Below are positions 42,654 to 51,084 of a DNA stretch of 64,000 nucleotides, one piece after another. Location: the NCBI RefSeq assembly GCF_007750855.1, contig NZ_CP036291.1, positions 6,422,905-6,486,904 on the forward strand. Reading direction: 5' to 3'. Below the pieces are notes generated by a model that was not told the origin of the DNA, ran no database searches, and saw nothing but the letters and a program-made list of their open reading frames with translations. A program made the translations under genes and the position numbers. The stretch's first letter is position 1; the number at the start of each line of letters is the position of its first letter. The stretch is from Pirellulimonas nuda. Lineage in GTDB: Bacteria > Planctomycetota > Planctomycetia > Pirellulales > Lacipirellulaceae.

Positions 42654-43715
42654 ATGAGCCATCCCGTCCGCCACGCCAAGCGTTCCGCGTTCACCCCCCG
42701 ACCCGGTTTCACGCTTGTTGAGCTGCTGGTGGTGATCGCCATCATCGGCACCCTGGTAGCGCTGCTGCTGCCGGCCGTGCAGGCCGCCCGCGAATCGGCC
42801 CGCAGCAACACCTGCCGGAACAACCAGAAGAACATCGCCCTGGCGCTGAACCTCTACGAGTCGAGCCAGAAAGAGTTCCCCGGCTACGTGGAGGACATCA
42901 AGCTCCCCAACGGCACGCAGTACGAGGGGCGGCGGGCGCCCTGGGCGGTGATGATCCTGCCGTTCATGGAAGAGACGGCCTTGTGGGACGCCTGGAGCAA
43001 TCTCGAGGGGAAGTCGTCGACTCCCAGCGCCACCTGGGCTGGCCTGCCGTCGCCGGTAGCGCCCGAACGGGAGATCATGGTCTGCCCCAGCGACCCGATC
43101 GATGAGCCGGGCAAGCCGTTCTCCTCCTACGTGGTGAACGCCGGCCAGGCGTTTGACGACACGAAGCGGACGGACTCTCAGGAGTACGCCGCAAACGGCG
43201 TGTTCTTCGATCGCAGCACGAAGTTGACCTACGGCCAACGGAGCGCGGACGGCCGCGAAGGGAAGGTGCTGCGGACGAGCATGGACTCGATCCAAGACGG
43301 CACCAGCAAGACGATGATGGTCTCCGAGAACCTGTTCACCGGGTACTGGTGCCACGACACGCTTGACGCCTCTACAAGCAAAGACTTCAAGCATCAGTTC
43401 GGTTTTGTGTGGCACGGCGTGATCAACAACGCCAAGCGGCGGATCAACGGCCACAACACCGACACCTCCTTCGACCCGGGGATCACCACCGACGCGCTCG
43501 ACGCCTCCAACGAAGAGCTGGGTTACCCCTCCAGCGAGCACCCGTCGACGGTAAACGCCGCCTTCTGCGACGGCCACGTCACGACGCTTGCCGACGATAT
43601 CGACGGAGTCGTGTACGCTCAGATCATGACGAGCAACTACAAGCGCTCGAAGCTGGTGACCGCGAACAACCAGACCGACGCCCAGTTGCCGCCCGTTTCG
43701 GACAGCTCGTTCTAG
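42654..43715 (+). CDS. DUF1559 protein with prepilin-type N-terminus
   Basis: 353 residues. A type IV prepilin-like leader is present: RPGFTLVELLVVIAIIGTLV (cleavage after the Gly, methylated Phe), followed by LLLPAVQAARESARSNTCRN. The globular part is the DUF1559 (SBP_bac_10) domain, with NAAFCDGHVTTLADDIDGVV near the end, a hallmark of the planctomycete family found in tens of copies per genome. Its role is not established; a surface pseudopilin is assumed. There is a good ribosome site. It is monocistronic, and no pilus assembly genes are adjacent. Confidence 0.95.
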   Translation: MSHPVRHAKRSAFTPRPGFTLVELLVVIAIIGTLVALLLPAVQAARESARSNTCRNNQKNIALALNLYESSQKEFPGYVEDIKLPNGTQYEGRRAPWAVMILPFMEETALWDAWSNLEGKSSTPSATWAGLPSPVAPEREIMVCPSDPIDEPGKPFSSYVVNAGQAFDDTKRTDSQEYAANGVFFDRSTKLTYGQRSADGREGKVLRTSMDSIQDGTSKTMMVSENLFTGYWCHDTLDASTSKDFKHQFGFVWHGVINNAKRRINGHNTDTSFDPGITTDALDASNEELGYPSSEHPSTVNAAFCDGHVTTLADDIDGVVYAQIMTSNYKRSKLVTANNQTDAQLPPVSDSSF

Positions 43716-43767
43716 GGGGCTGCCGCTCGTGCGGCGGTAAGCCTCGGGCGCGGCGATTGGGTCGATG

Positions 43768-43802
43768 CGCCTCGGTGCAGAGACGCAGAGCAGAGGCGCT
43801 TT
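43768..43802. repeat. Family J-like repeat fragment
   Basis: CCTCGGTGCAGAGACGCAGAGCAGAGGCG-type sequence, a degenerate single arm related to the pair at 50936-51084. It lies about 50 bases after the DUF1559 stop. Confidence 0.45.
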
Positions 43803-43901
43803 GAGTGCAGTTGCGCCCGGCCAGCGGGCCTGTCCCGACGCGGCGTGCGCGCAGGCGCAGTGGGTTGCCGCAACGCGGCAGGCGGGGCATGCCGTGCGAG
43901 A

Positions 43902-44675
43902 TCAGGCCTCGGTCTCGTCTTCGGCGGTCTGGTCCTCGGCCTCGCCTTCTGCCTTGTCGGCGGCCGCGGGCGCCGCGTCGTCGATCGAGCCCGGCGTGCA
44001 GGCCTTGCCCAGGGTCGCGTTCACGACGGGCATGAATTCTTGGGCGAACTCGTTGCAGACGCTGATCTCTGCCGGCTCGTCCTGCGTGGCTTGGCCCGCG
44101 GTGAGGTAGAGCTTGTACACCGCCCGGGCGTTGGGGAAGATCCAGCGGGCCTTGCCCTGGGGCACCTGCCAATTCACCGGCTCTCCCTCGACGGGGCGGA
44201 ACCAGCTCCAGAACGTCCGCCAGCGTGAGTTCGCGTAGGGCGAATCAGTCGATGGACCGAACGAGGTGGTCAGGAAGTCGGTCGCGACCCCGTCCGGGGT
44301 CTCCATGGTCACCTTCTCCGGCTCGCCAAACTGCTGGTTGCCGTTGGACGGGTTGCAGACGTCGGGCGTGTGGCGGCTGATGTCGTCGATGTGCCCGACG
44401 ATCAGCCACACGCGTACTTGCTGACGCGTGGCGGGGTTCTCGTAGACGCGCGACAACGCGGCGCCCACCGCCCCGGCGCCCTCGAGCACTTCTTCTTCCA
44501 CGACTTCGTCGGTCCCCACCCAGGGGCCGATGTTCGTGGGGATCTGCTCGATCAGCTTGGCGCACTCGGCGGCCCGGACGTTGTCCTTCTCCCAGCGCGA
44601 GGAGAGCATGCCCTCCCACAACGTCAGGCCGACAACAATGGGAACAAGCAGCAAGATCGGGAGATAACGGAGCAT
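43902..44675 (-). CDS. Exosortase-associated EpsI-family protein
   Basis: 257 residues from the ATG at 44675. A single N-terminal helix (MLRYLPILLLVPIVVGLTLW) is followed by a DUF3485/EpsI-type domain: IPTNIGPWVGTDEVVEEEVL, then HTPDVCNPSNGNQQFGEPEK with a conserved Cys. The last 35 residues are almost entirely Ala, Glu and Asp. EpsI proteins accompany exosortases and polysaccharide export genes, and an exosortase lies 2.6 kb away. The likely location is periplasmic, with a membrane anchor. Its biochemical role is unknown. Confidence 0.85.
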   Translation of the reverse strand: MLRYLPILLLVPIVVGLTLWEGMLSSRWEKDNVRAAECAKLIEQIPTNIGPWVGTDEVVEEEVLEGAGAVGAALSRVYENPATRQQVRVWLIVGHIDDISRHTPDVCNPSNGNQQFGEPEKVTMETPDGVATDFLTTSFGPSTDSPYANSRWRTFWSWFRPVEGEPVNWQVPQGKARWIFPNARAVYKLYLTAGQATQDEPAEISVCNEFAQEFMPVVNATLGKACTPGSIDDAAPAAADKAEGEAEDQTAEDETEA

Positions 44676-44812
44676 CGTCGCGCCAACCAACGGGACCAGG
44701 AAACACTCCGGCGGTGCGCGCCGGGCTGTATAGTCACGTTAGGTCGGCCGCACGGGTCGGTCAACCGACAGGGCCGGCCGAGGGCGGGCCGGTTGGCCCG
44801 ACCTTAACGGCA

Positions 44813-45508
44813 TTAACGGCCCTGGTTGAGGAACACGACGGGCGAGATGTTGCCGCTGCCGTACGACGCGGCGCGGCCGAACTGGGGCAACGCCGGCGGA
44901 AGGTCGTCCGAGCGGTCTCGGCTGCCCTGCCGCGGGAACCCTACGCCGCCGCCACCCGCAGGAGGGGCGCCCCCCGCGGGCGTCCCCCCGCCCGAGGCCC
45001 CGGGCGGATTCCCGAAACCGGCCGGAGGACCAAACGGAAGGCGTGGCGGGGGGTTCGAGCCCCCGCTGGGCGGGGCCGGCGCGTCGCCGGAGCCCGCCCC
45101 GGGGCCAGGGCCGGGCATGCCCGGCAGGCCCGGGAGCCCGGGAAGGGGCGGCAACTCCATCTCGCCGCCGGAACCCGCGTCGTCGCTGGTCTCCGGCTCC
45201 TCTTTGCTCTCACTCGGCGGGGGCGCCTGCCGGTCTTCGACCTCCGGCGCGATCGGCTCAACGGTCGGCAGGGCCGACTCTTCCGCCGTGCCGGCGGGGG
45301 TCGGGAACGCCTCGTCGTAGTCGCCCGGCCACCGCCGCCAGCGTCCGGGGTAGTAGCCGTAGTCGGTGCGGTTGGGCACGCAGCCCCCCTCGGCGGAGCA
45401 GGGGGGGGGCGTCAACCTGTCCGGCGGGTGGTGCCCGCCCGCTTCGGCGCTCAGCGGGAGCGCCACGGCTAAACAGGCTGCCAATCGGATCGTTCTATGA
45501 AGCGGCAT
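44813..45508 (-). CDS. Secreted Pro/Gly-rich low-complexity protein
   Basis: 231 residues from the ATG at 45508, which has an AAGGA site at good spacing; an ATG at 45517 overlaps that site. A signal peptide (MPLHRTIRLAACLAVALPLS) is followed by a tail dominated by Pro, Gly and Ser (PPLPGLPGLPGMPGPGPGAG). No domain is visible. Its place between epsI-like and wza-like genes on the same strand suggests an envelope or exopolysaccharide role. Cys residues near the start (PCSAEGGC) may form a disulphide. Collagen-like Gly-x-y character is present only in patches. Confidence 0.7.
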   Translation of the reverse strand: MPLHRTIRLAACLAVALPLSAEAGGHHPPDRLTPPPCSAEGGCVPNRTDYGYYPGRWRRWPGDYDEAFPTPAGTAEESALPTVEPIAPEVEDRQAPPPSESKEEPETSDDAGSGGEMELPPLPGLPGLPGMPGPGPGAGSGDAPAPPSGGSNPPPRLPFGPPAGFGNPPGASGGGTPAGGAPPAGGGGVGFPRQGSRDRSDDLPPALPQFGRAASYGSGNISPVVFLNQGR

Positions 45509-45563
45509 CGGTGACATTCCTTGACGGGTCCCGGTCGCCCGGAGCGTTGAGAGGTGACGCCTA

Positions 45564-46619
45564 CTACAGTGTGCCTAGGCCGAAGCGGACAATGCGGTTC
45601 GCGGCGGCCGTGCCGAGCGAGACGAACCCGAGCAGACGTTCAAACGGACGGGTGATCGTCGCCACGCGGGCGTCGAGCGTCGCCAGCGGCTGTTCGGAGA
45701 TGAACAACCGGTCTCCGGGCATGACCTGCCAGTTCGTGGCGGTCACGCCGCCACGGGTAATCTCGTCGTAGTTGACCGGCAGGATCTGCTCGCAGCCCAC
45801 GCCGTTGGGCGCCGGGCGGGCGATCCAGATGTGCTTGCTGGAAACCTGACTGAGGCCGTTGATGTTCGAGATGGCGTCGAGCACCGTCTCGTTGCCGGTG
45901 ATCGGCAGGTTGACGATGTTGTCGCCGAACGAGCTCCCCTGCGTGATGATGTAGTACTTCTTGCTGTTGTAGGCGAACACGTCGACCACAACCTCGGGGT
46001 CTTCTAGCTTGTTCGACAACTGCTTCTCGACCGCCTGCTTGGCCTGCTGGAGCGTCAGGCCGGTGACGTAGACCGAGCCGTACGTCCCCAGGTTGACGCG
46101 TCCGTCTGGCCCCACCAGGTGCTCGCCCACGATCTGCTGGGCGCCGGCGGAGAAGGCCAACGACACGCTGACCTGCGGGTCGGCGAGCGTCTTGGTCAGC
46201 TCCTTGCGGATAGCGTCTTGGGCGTCGTCGATGGTCATGCCGACCACGCGCACCTTGCCGTAGGCGGGGCCCAGGTCGACGGTCCCCTCCGGATCGACGC
46301 TGAAGATGTCGGCGATCGGCGACTCCAGCGGCGTGTTCAGGGCGCGGATCAACAGGCCGTCGAAGGGCTCGATCTTGTGCGGGGGTTTCGGGACGATCTT
46401 GATGGCGTTGATCATCAAGATGTCTGGCGGCTCGATCACGTACGGCGGGAGCGACACCATGTCCAGCTCGCGCGGCGCGGTGCTGGTAGGCGACGGCCCC
46501 GGGATCGTTGCCGGGATGGTCTCCCGGGGCGCCATGAATGCGGTGCAACCCACGCCCGAAGCGAGGATCAGCGCGCCACAACCTGCGAGCAACGCCCGCG
46601 ATATGCTGGTTACCATCAT
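45564..46619 (-). CDS. Polysaccharide export protein (Wza-like, outer membrane)
   Basis: 351 residues from the ATG at 46619 (ATG at 46616 is adjacent). The signal peptide ends near GCGALILASGVGC, probably lipidated. Residues about 60-190 form the polysaccharide export domain (VIEPPDILMINAIKIVP, VDPEGTVDLGPAYGKVRVVG, then DAQDAIRKELTKTLADPQVS), repeated in GPDGRVNLGTYGSVYVTGLT. Later a SLBB-type segment with VLDAISNINGLSQVSSKHIW follows. It should form the outer-membrane exit for the exopolysaccharide, working with the Wzz-type protein encoded at 48550-50862. Confidence 0.9.
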   Translation of the reverse strand: MMVTSISRALLAGCGALILASGVGCTAFMAPRETIPATIPGPSPTSTAPRELDMVSLPPYVIEPPDILMINAIKIVPKPPHKIEPFDGLLIRALNTPLESPIADIFSVDPEGTVDLGPAYGKVRVVGMTIDDAQDAIRKELTKTLADPQVSVSLAFSAGAQQIVGEHLVGPDGRVNLGTYGSVYVTGLTLQQAKQAVEKQLSNKLEDPEVVVDVFAYNSKKYYIITQGSSFGDNIVNLPITGNETVLDAISNINGLSQVSSKHIWIARPAPNGVGCEQILPVNYDEITRGGVTATNWQVMPGDRLFISEQPLATLDARVATITRPFERLLGFVSLGTAAANRIVRFGLGTL

Positions 46620-47261
46620 TGCCGATGTACCCCTGAAGGACTCCGCCACCCGGCGCTGCTTGCAAAACACCGCTGATTCAAGCTGCTGAAAGGCCCTAAA
46701 GTCACATGCCGTCCGCAGCGCAAGCCTGAGCGGCGCGACCGGCGCTTCCGCTACAGTCGTAATAATCGGACGCATCGGCGGCGAACTTTGCCCTGGCCTG
46801 CTGGAATTCGCCCAAAGTTGCTCTTGCCGGCGCGATTTGCAGTCCGACGGCCCGGACGGCGCCGCCAATCGGGCGAACCGCGCCCCACCGATCGGCGTAC
46901 GTGTTACAGGCCCCCCGACTCGGCGCGGGGCCGGTTGAATCGCTCGCTGGCATGGCTAGCGGTCAGTCGGCCTAAACCTTTTGTCAACCAAGGTTTACAG
47001 GCGGTCGCAGCGCGCGCCGCCGGCGCGTGCGTCTGTTTGACAGAAAAAACGACCACGCGTATCTTCGATGGTATCGCAGGTCGCGCGGCGGTTGGGCAGA
47101 GTTTCGGCCAACCCTGTGCGGGCGACCTCTCACGCCGAATGGACGCGGTGGGCCGGTCAACGGCCGGTTCAAGTAACGACCCCAAGGCGTCCGGCTGTTT
47201 TCTCCGGGCGCCCGAAGCAACTGCCTGTCCAATCTCCCCTACTCGGCGTCCTGTTAACTTC
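46620..47261. other. Divergent intergenic region between export gene and exosortase
   Basis: 642 bases that must hold two outward promoters. Less GC-rich spots occur near 46757-46772 (CAGTCGTAATAATCGG) and 47030-47050 (CTGTTTGACAGAAAAAACG, a small inverted repeat around a possible -35). I could not choose firm promoter boxes. No gene is visible; the frame of the exosortase stays open upstream to 46788, but that part is not protein-like. Confidence 0.45.
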
Positions 47262-48272
47262 ATGCCAGCATCGATATCACAAGTCGGACTTTCGCCGCTC
47301 GGGGCCCGCGGGCATGCCGGCGTCGGCGAGCCCGTTGACTTCAACCCCGCCGACCCGAAGCAGAAGCAGGTTCTGATCACCTTCGCCGTCGCGGTGGTCG
47401 TGCTCCTGTTTGTCTACCTAGAAATGCTGGTCACCACGGCCGGCACCTGGTCGAACGACATGTACTCGCACGGGTACATCATCCCGGTGCTCGCGGGGGC
47501 GTTGTTCTGGGTCCGCCGCAAGGGCCTCGTGCCCGCCACTGCCAGCGAGGTGTGGGCCGGCGCCGGGATGATCTGCGTGGCGCTGCTGGTCCGGATTTTT
47601 GCGGCCACCTACAACATGGAGCCGCTTGACCGCTACAGTTTCCTGCTAGCGCTGCTCGGCGCCGTGGTGCTGTCCGGCGGGTGGCGCATGCTGTCGTGGG
47701 CGTGGCTTCCGGTGCTGTTCTTGTTCTTTATGTACCCGCTCCCCACCGTCGTGGAGCTCAGGCTGCTCGTCTCGCTGCAGGAGTGGGCCGCAAAGATCAG
47801 CGCCGTCGTGTTGCAGGTGCTGGGGACCGGGGTGCTGCGTGTCGGCAATCAGATCAAGTACCAGGGTGAGGACCTGATGGAGGTCGCCGAGGTCTGTAGC
47901 GGCCTGCGGATGGCCACCATCCTCTCGGCCATGGCGGTCGCCATGGTGTTCTTCATCGAACGCCCCTGGTGGGACCGGCTCATCGTGCTGCTCAGCGCGC
48001 TGCCGATCGCGTTTATCGTTAACGTCGCGAGAATCGTCGTGACCGGCCTGATCTTTATCGCGGTGAAGAACACCGGCGAGGCCATCTCCCCCGAAATGGC
48101 CGAATGGATCGACCAGATCGCCCACGACTGGATGGGGCTGGCGATGCCCATCGCGGCGGTAGGACTTATCTACTTAGAGCTTGCAATCTTGTCGAAGCTG
48201 TCGGTGCCAGAAGAAACCGTGGAACTCAAGCCTGCGGGGATGTCGGCCCGACCCATGGCCCCGATCCAGTAA
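47262..48272 (+). CDS. Exosortase
   Basis: 336 residues from the ATG at 47262. About eight to nine membrane helices. The catalytic triad of exosortases is visible: Cys212 in EVAEVCSGLRMAT, Arg257 in FIVNVARIVVTG and His288 in QIAHDWMGLA. Exosortases act on C-terminal sorting signals of secreted proteins (PEP-CTERM type) and usually sit in exopolysaccharide loci, as here. The C-terminal 30 residues are soluble. No sorting-signal substrate is encoded in this window. Confidence 0.94.
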   Translation: MPASISQVGLSPLGARGHAGVGEPVDFNPADPKQKQVLITFAVAVVVLLFVYLEMLVTTAGTWSNDMYSHGYIIPVLAGALFWVRRKGLVPATASEVWAGAGMICVALLVRIFAATYNMEPLDRYSFLLALLGAVVLSGGWRMLSWAWLPVLFLFFMYPLPTVVELRLLVSLQEWAAKISAVVLQVLGTGVLRVGNQIKYQGEDLMEVAEVCSGLRMATILSAMAVAMVFFIERPWWDRLIVLLSALPIAFIVNVARIVVTGLIFIAVKNTGEAISPEMAEWIDQIAHDWMGLAMPIAAVGLIYLELAILSKLSVPEETVELKPAGMSARPMAPIQ

Positions 48273-48549
48273 GGCCGTGTGCCCACGGCGCGTACGCCGG
48301 CACGACGTCGGCGTGTTGATCGTTTGCATCATTGTTGAAAAAGGCGAACGCTGGCCGGCCGCGGTGCGGACCGGTCGGCCAGACCTAAGCGACTGTTGTG
48401 TATAGAGTTAGCCACGCTCCGCAGGGGGCAAATCGCGGTTGGCCCGCCGGTTGCTAGTCCAGGCAAGGACGCAGTACCGCACCGACGTAGGCCCGCTTAG
48501 TTGTCCAGTCGCCCCGGCCTGGGGTCTTTCACGAGGAGAAGAACGCCCG

Positions 48550-50862
48550 ATGTCTCAACACGACGGCAACCACACACACTACGATCCCATGCCAAGCGAC
48601 GACTCAATTCCGCCGCGTCCCCCCATCGGGGGCGCGCTCGCTCCCCTCACCGCCGGCATGCCGGTCGGGGGGCCGCTGGCGCAGATGCCGATGGGCCCCC
48701 GACCGACCGACGTCATCCGCGGCGGCATGGACCGCAGCGGGCTGTTCCACGCGTTGCGGCGCCGCTGGTTGCTAGCGACCTGCATGGGCCTGCTGCTGGG
48801 CGCCGCCTCGGCCGCCGGGCTCTGGATCGCGTTCCCCGAATCGTCCACGGCCACCGTGCAGTACCTCGTGTCGAGCGAGAACCAGGAGGTCATGGGGGGA
48901 GACATGGGCAACGAGTCCCGTGACTTCGAGATCTACCGCAAGACGCAGGTCGTGCAGATCCGCAGCCCGTTTGTGATCAACGCCGTCCTGAAGGACCCGG
49001 CCGTCCGGGCGCTGAAGTCGGTGGCCGCGGAGCCCGAAGAAGACCGCCCCGAGTGGCTGTTGGAGCGCCTCACGGCCCAGTTCCCGGGCGACTCCGAAGT
49101 GTTGGAGATCCGCCTCACGGGCAGCGAACCCAAAGAAGACCTCGCCGTGCTGGCCCAGGCGGTCAGCCGGGCGTACTACGAAGAAGTTGTGTACCGCGCC
49201 AAGCAGAAACGGCTTCTGCCCCGCACCATCCTTCAGCAGGCCGCCACGAAGCTCGACGCCGAGATCCGCCGCAAGAGCGAGTCGCTGCTGGCGTTGCAGC
49301 AGGACCGGGGCTCGACGGACGCCTTGGTGTTCGACCCCCGCACGCAGATGCTGATGACCGACATCAAGGACGCGCAAACGAAAAAGTCGCAGGCCGAAGG
49401 CGCCCTGGCCGAGGCCCGGGCAGAGTTCAGCCTGATCCAGACGATGGTGAACGACCCCGCGTACCTCGAAGCGCAGGTGGACGAGGCGCTGGCGCAGGAC
49501 CCGTCGATCGCCAACATGCAGCAGATGGTGATGATGTACGACATGCAGATCCGCGAGGTCCGCTCCACCACCAAGCACGGCGACTCTCCGCAACTGCGTT
49601 CCCTGGAAAAGAAGCGGAACTCGATCCAGAACGAGATCGCCCAGACCCGCAGCCAGATGAAGCAGCAGTTCATGACGCGCAAGCAGACCGAACCCGACCC
49701 GTACCTCAAGCAAGCGACCGTGCGGTTCCAGATCGCGCTGCAGAACTACGGCCAGCAGATCAAGCAGGCCGAAGAAGTCATCGCCAAGCTTAAGGAAGAG
49801 GTCGAGGTGCTGGGCGAGAAGGACGCCGAGTTGGCGATGCGTGCGAGCGAGGTTGAGCAGCTTCAGCTCGTGCAGCAGAGCGTGGTCGACCGGATCGAAC
49901 GTTGGGACATCGAGGCCGAGGCCCCGGACCGCATCACCCCGCTTGGCGGCGACCCCAACGCCCCGCCGGAGACGACCGACAACATCAACTTCTACGAACG
50001 AACCGCCATTTCGACCGTCGGCGGCATCGGCGCCTTCCTGCTGACCGCCCTGGGGATCGCCTACGCAGAGTTCTCCGGCCGGAAGCTGAACGACCCCGAC
50101 CAGGTAGAAGAGGGCCTCGGCATCCGCGTCATCGGCACGCTGCCGTCGCTGTCCGGACGCAAGGTGCTTTCGAGCAGCAGCCCGATCCTGGCTCAGTTGC
50201 AAGAATCGATCGACAGCGTGCGGACCGCGCTGATGCACGAGTCGACCACCAAGCGGCGACAGATCGTGCTGGTCACCAGCCCGGCGACCCTGGAGGGACG
50301 CACCACCGTCGCCAGCCAGTTGGCCGTGAGCCTGTCTCGCGCCGGCCGGCGGACGTTGTTGATCGACGGCGACGTCCGCAGCCCGTCGCTGCACACGCTG
50401 TTCGACGTGCCGTTGGAAGACGGATTGTGCGAGGTGCTGCGGGCCGAGGTGGACGTCTCCGACGTGGTCCGCGCCACCAACGCCGAGGGGCTGTGGCTGC
50501 TGACCGGCGGGTACTGCGACGTTGACGCGGTGCACGCGTTGGCCACCGACCAGGTGCAGCCGATTATCGAGAAGCTCCGCGGCGACTACGACTTTATCAT
50601 CATCGACGGCGCCCCGGTGATCGGGCTGTCCGACGCCCTGCTGTTCGGTCAGCACTGCGACGGCGCCATCCTGTCGGTGCTCCGCGACCAGACGTCTGTC
50701 CCCAAGATCCATCAGGCGGCCGAGCTGCTCCGCAGCGTCGGCATCCGGATGATCGGCACGGTGGTCAACGGCGTCCCGTTCAAGAGCGACCGCCGCGTGA
50801 TGCACCTGCAAACCGCGGCGCCCAGGAGCCCGCGGAAGCAGTTGGAACAGGCCGACGCGTAA
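48550..50862 (+). CDS. Wzz/BY-kinase-type exopolysaccharide chain-length protein with altered Walker A
   Basis: 770 residues from the ATG at 48550, with an AGGAGAAG site. After a proline-rich N-terminus, helix one lies at about 72-93 (LLATCMGLLLGAASAAGLWI), a long periplasmic coiled-coil region extends to about 480, and helix two lies near 490-510 (VGGIGAFLLTALGIAYAEFS). The C-terminal P-loop domain has Walker A-like TSPATLEGRTTVASQLA (Arg584 where Lys is expected), Walker A' LLIDGDVRSP (Asp606, Asp608) and Walker B DFIIIDGAPV (Asp686). The tail has no tyrosine cluster. It regulates polymer length and export with the Wza-like protein. The missing Lys and the missing Tyr tail suggest no kinase activity. 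Confidence 0.92.
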   Translation: MSQHDGNHTHYDPMPSDDSIPPRPPIGGALAPLTAGMPVGGPLAQMPMGPRPTDVIRGGMDRSGLFHALRRRWLLATCMGLLLGAASAAGLWIAFPESSTATVQYLVSSENQEVMGGDMGNESRDFEIYRKTQVVQIRSPFVINAVLKDPAVRALKSVAAEPEEDRPEWLLERLTAQFPGDSEVLEIRLTGSEPKEDLAVLAQAVSRAYYEEVVYRAKQKRLLPRTILQQAATKLDAEIRRKSESLLALQQDRGSTDALVFDPRTQMLMTDIKDAQTKKSQAEGALAEARAEFSLIQTMVNDPAYLEAQVDEALAQDPSIANMQQMVMMYDMQIREVRSTTKHGDSPQLRSLEKKRNSIQNEIAQTRSQMKQQFMTRKQTEPDPYLKQATVRFQIALQNYGQQIKQAEEVIAKLKEEVEVLGEKDAELAMRASEVEQLQLVQQSVVDRIERWDIEAEAPDRITPLGGDPNAPPETTDNINFYERTAISTVGGIGAFLLTALGIAYAEFSGRKLNDPDQVEEGLGIRVIGTLPSLSGRKVLSSSSPILAQLQESIDSVRTALMHESTTKRRQIVLVTSPATLEGRTTVASQLAVSLSRAGRRTLLIDGDVRSPSLHTLFDVPLEDGLCEVLRAEVDVSDVVRATNAEGLWLLTGGYCDVDAVHALATDQVQPIIEKLRGDYDFIIIDGAPVIGLSDALLFGQHCDGAILSVLRDQTSVPKIHQAAELLRSVGIRMIGTVVNGVPFKSDRRVMHLQTAAPRSPRKQLEQADA

Positions 50863-50890
50863 CCCATGCGTGGTTGAGAAGTCCTACCAA

Positions 50891-50920
50891 GCGGGGCCCG
50901 AAGTTCGGGCCCCGCTTTCT
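50891..50920 (+). terminator. Rho-independent terminator after the Wzz/BY-kinase gene
   Basis: GCGGGGCCCG and CGGGCCCCGC form a perfect 10-base stem with a 5-base loop (50891-50915), then TTTCTTT. It lies 29 bases after the stop codon. Confidence 0.9.
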
Positions 50921-50935
50921 TTGTGCGCCGTCAAG

Positions 50936-51084
50936 AAGGCTCTCGCAGAGGCGCCCAGACGCAAACGACGAGAAAGCCTCAACCGACAATTCACTAAAGC
51001 TCTCTGTCATCAAGGCTTGGTCATTGGTCTTTCTCTCTTGCCTGCCCCTCCCTCCGCGCCTCCGCGCCTCTGCGAGAGGTTTAG
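50936..51084. repeat. Family J inverted-arm repeat at the start of the PI-PLC-like gene
   Basis: CTCTCGCAGAGGCGC at about 50939 and its inverted copy, GCGCCTCTGCGAGAG, at about 51064-51078. The right arm lies immediately before or inside the 5' end of the next gene and may have replaced its original start. Confidence 0.8.

Noticed and set aside
46788-47261. Longer N-terminus of the exosortase
   Set aside because: The extra 158 codons read as random Arg/Pro/Gly/Ala and would precede a normal exosortase start at 47262.
48772-50811. 679-codon open frame antisense to the Wzz/BY-kinase gene
   Set aside because: Shadow of a strongly supported gene, with repetitive Leu/Val/Gln/Arg composition.
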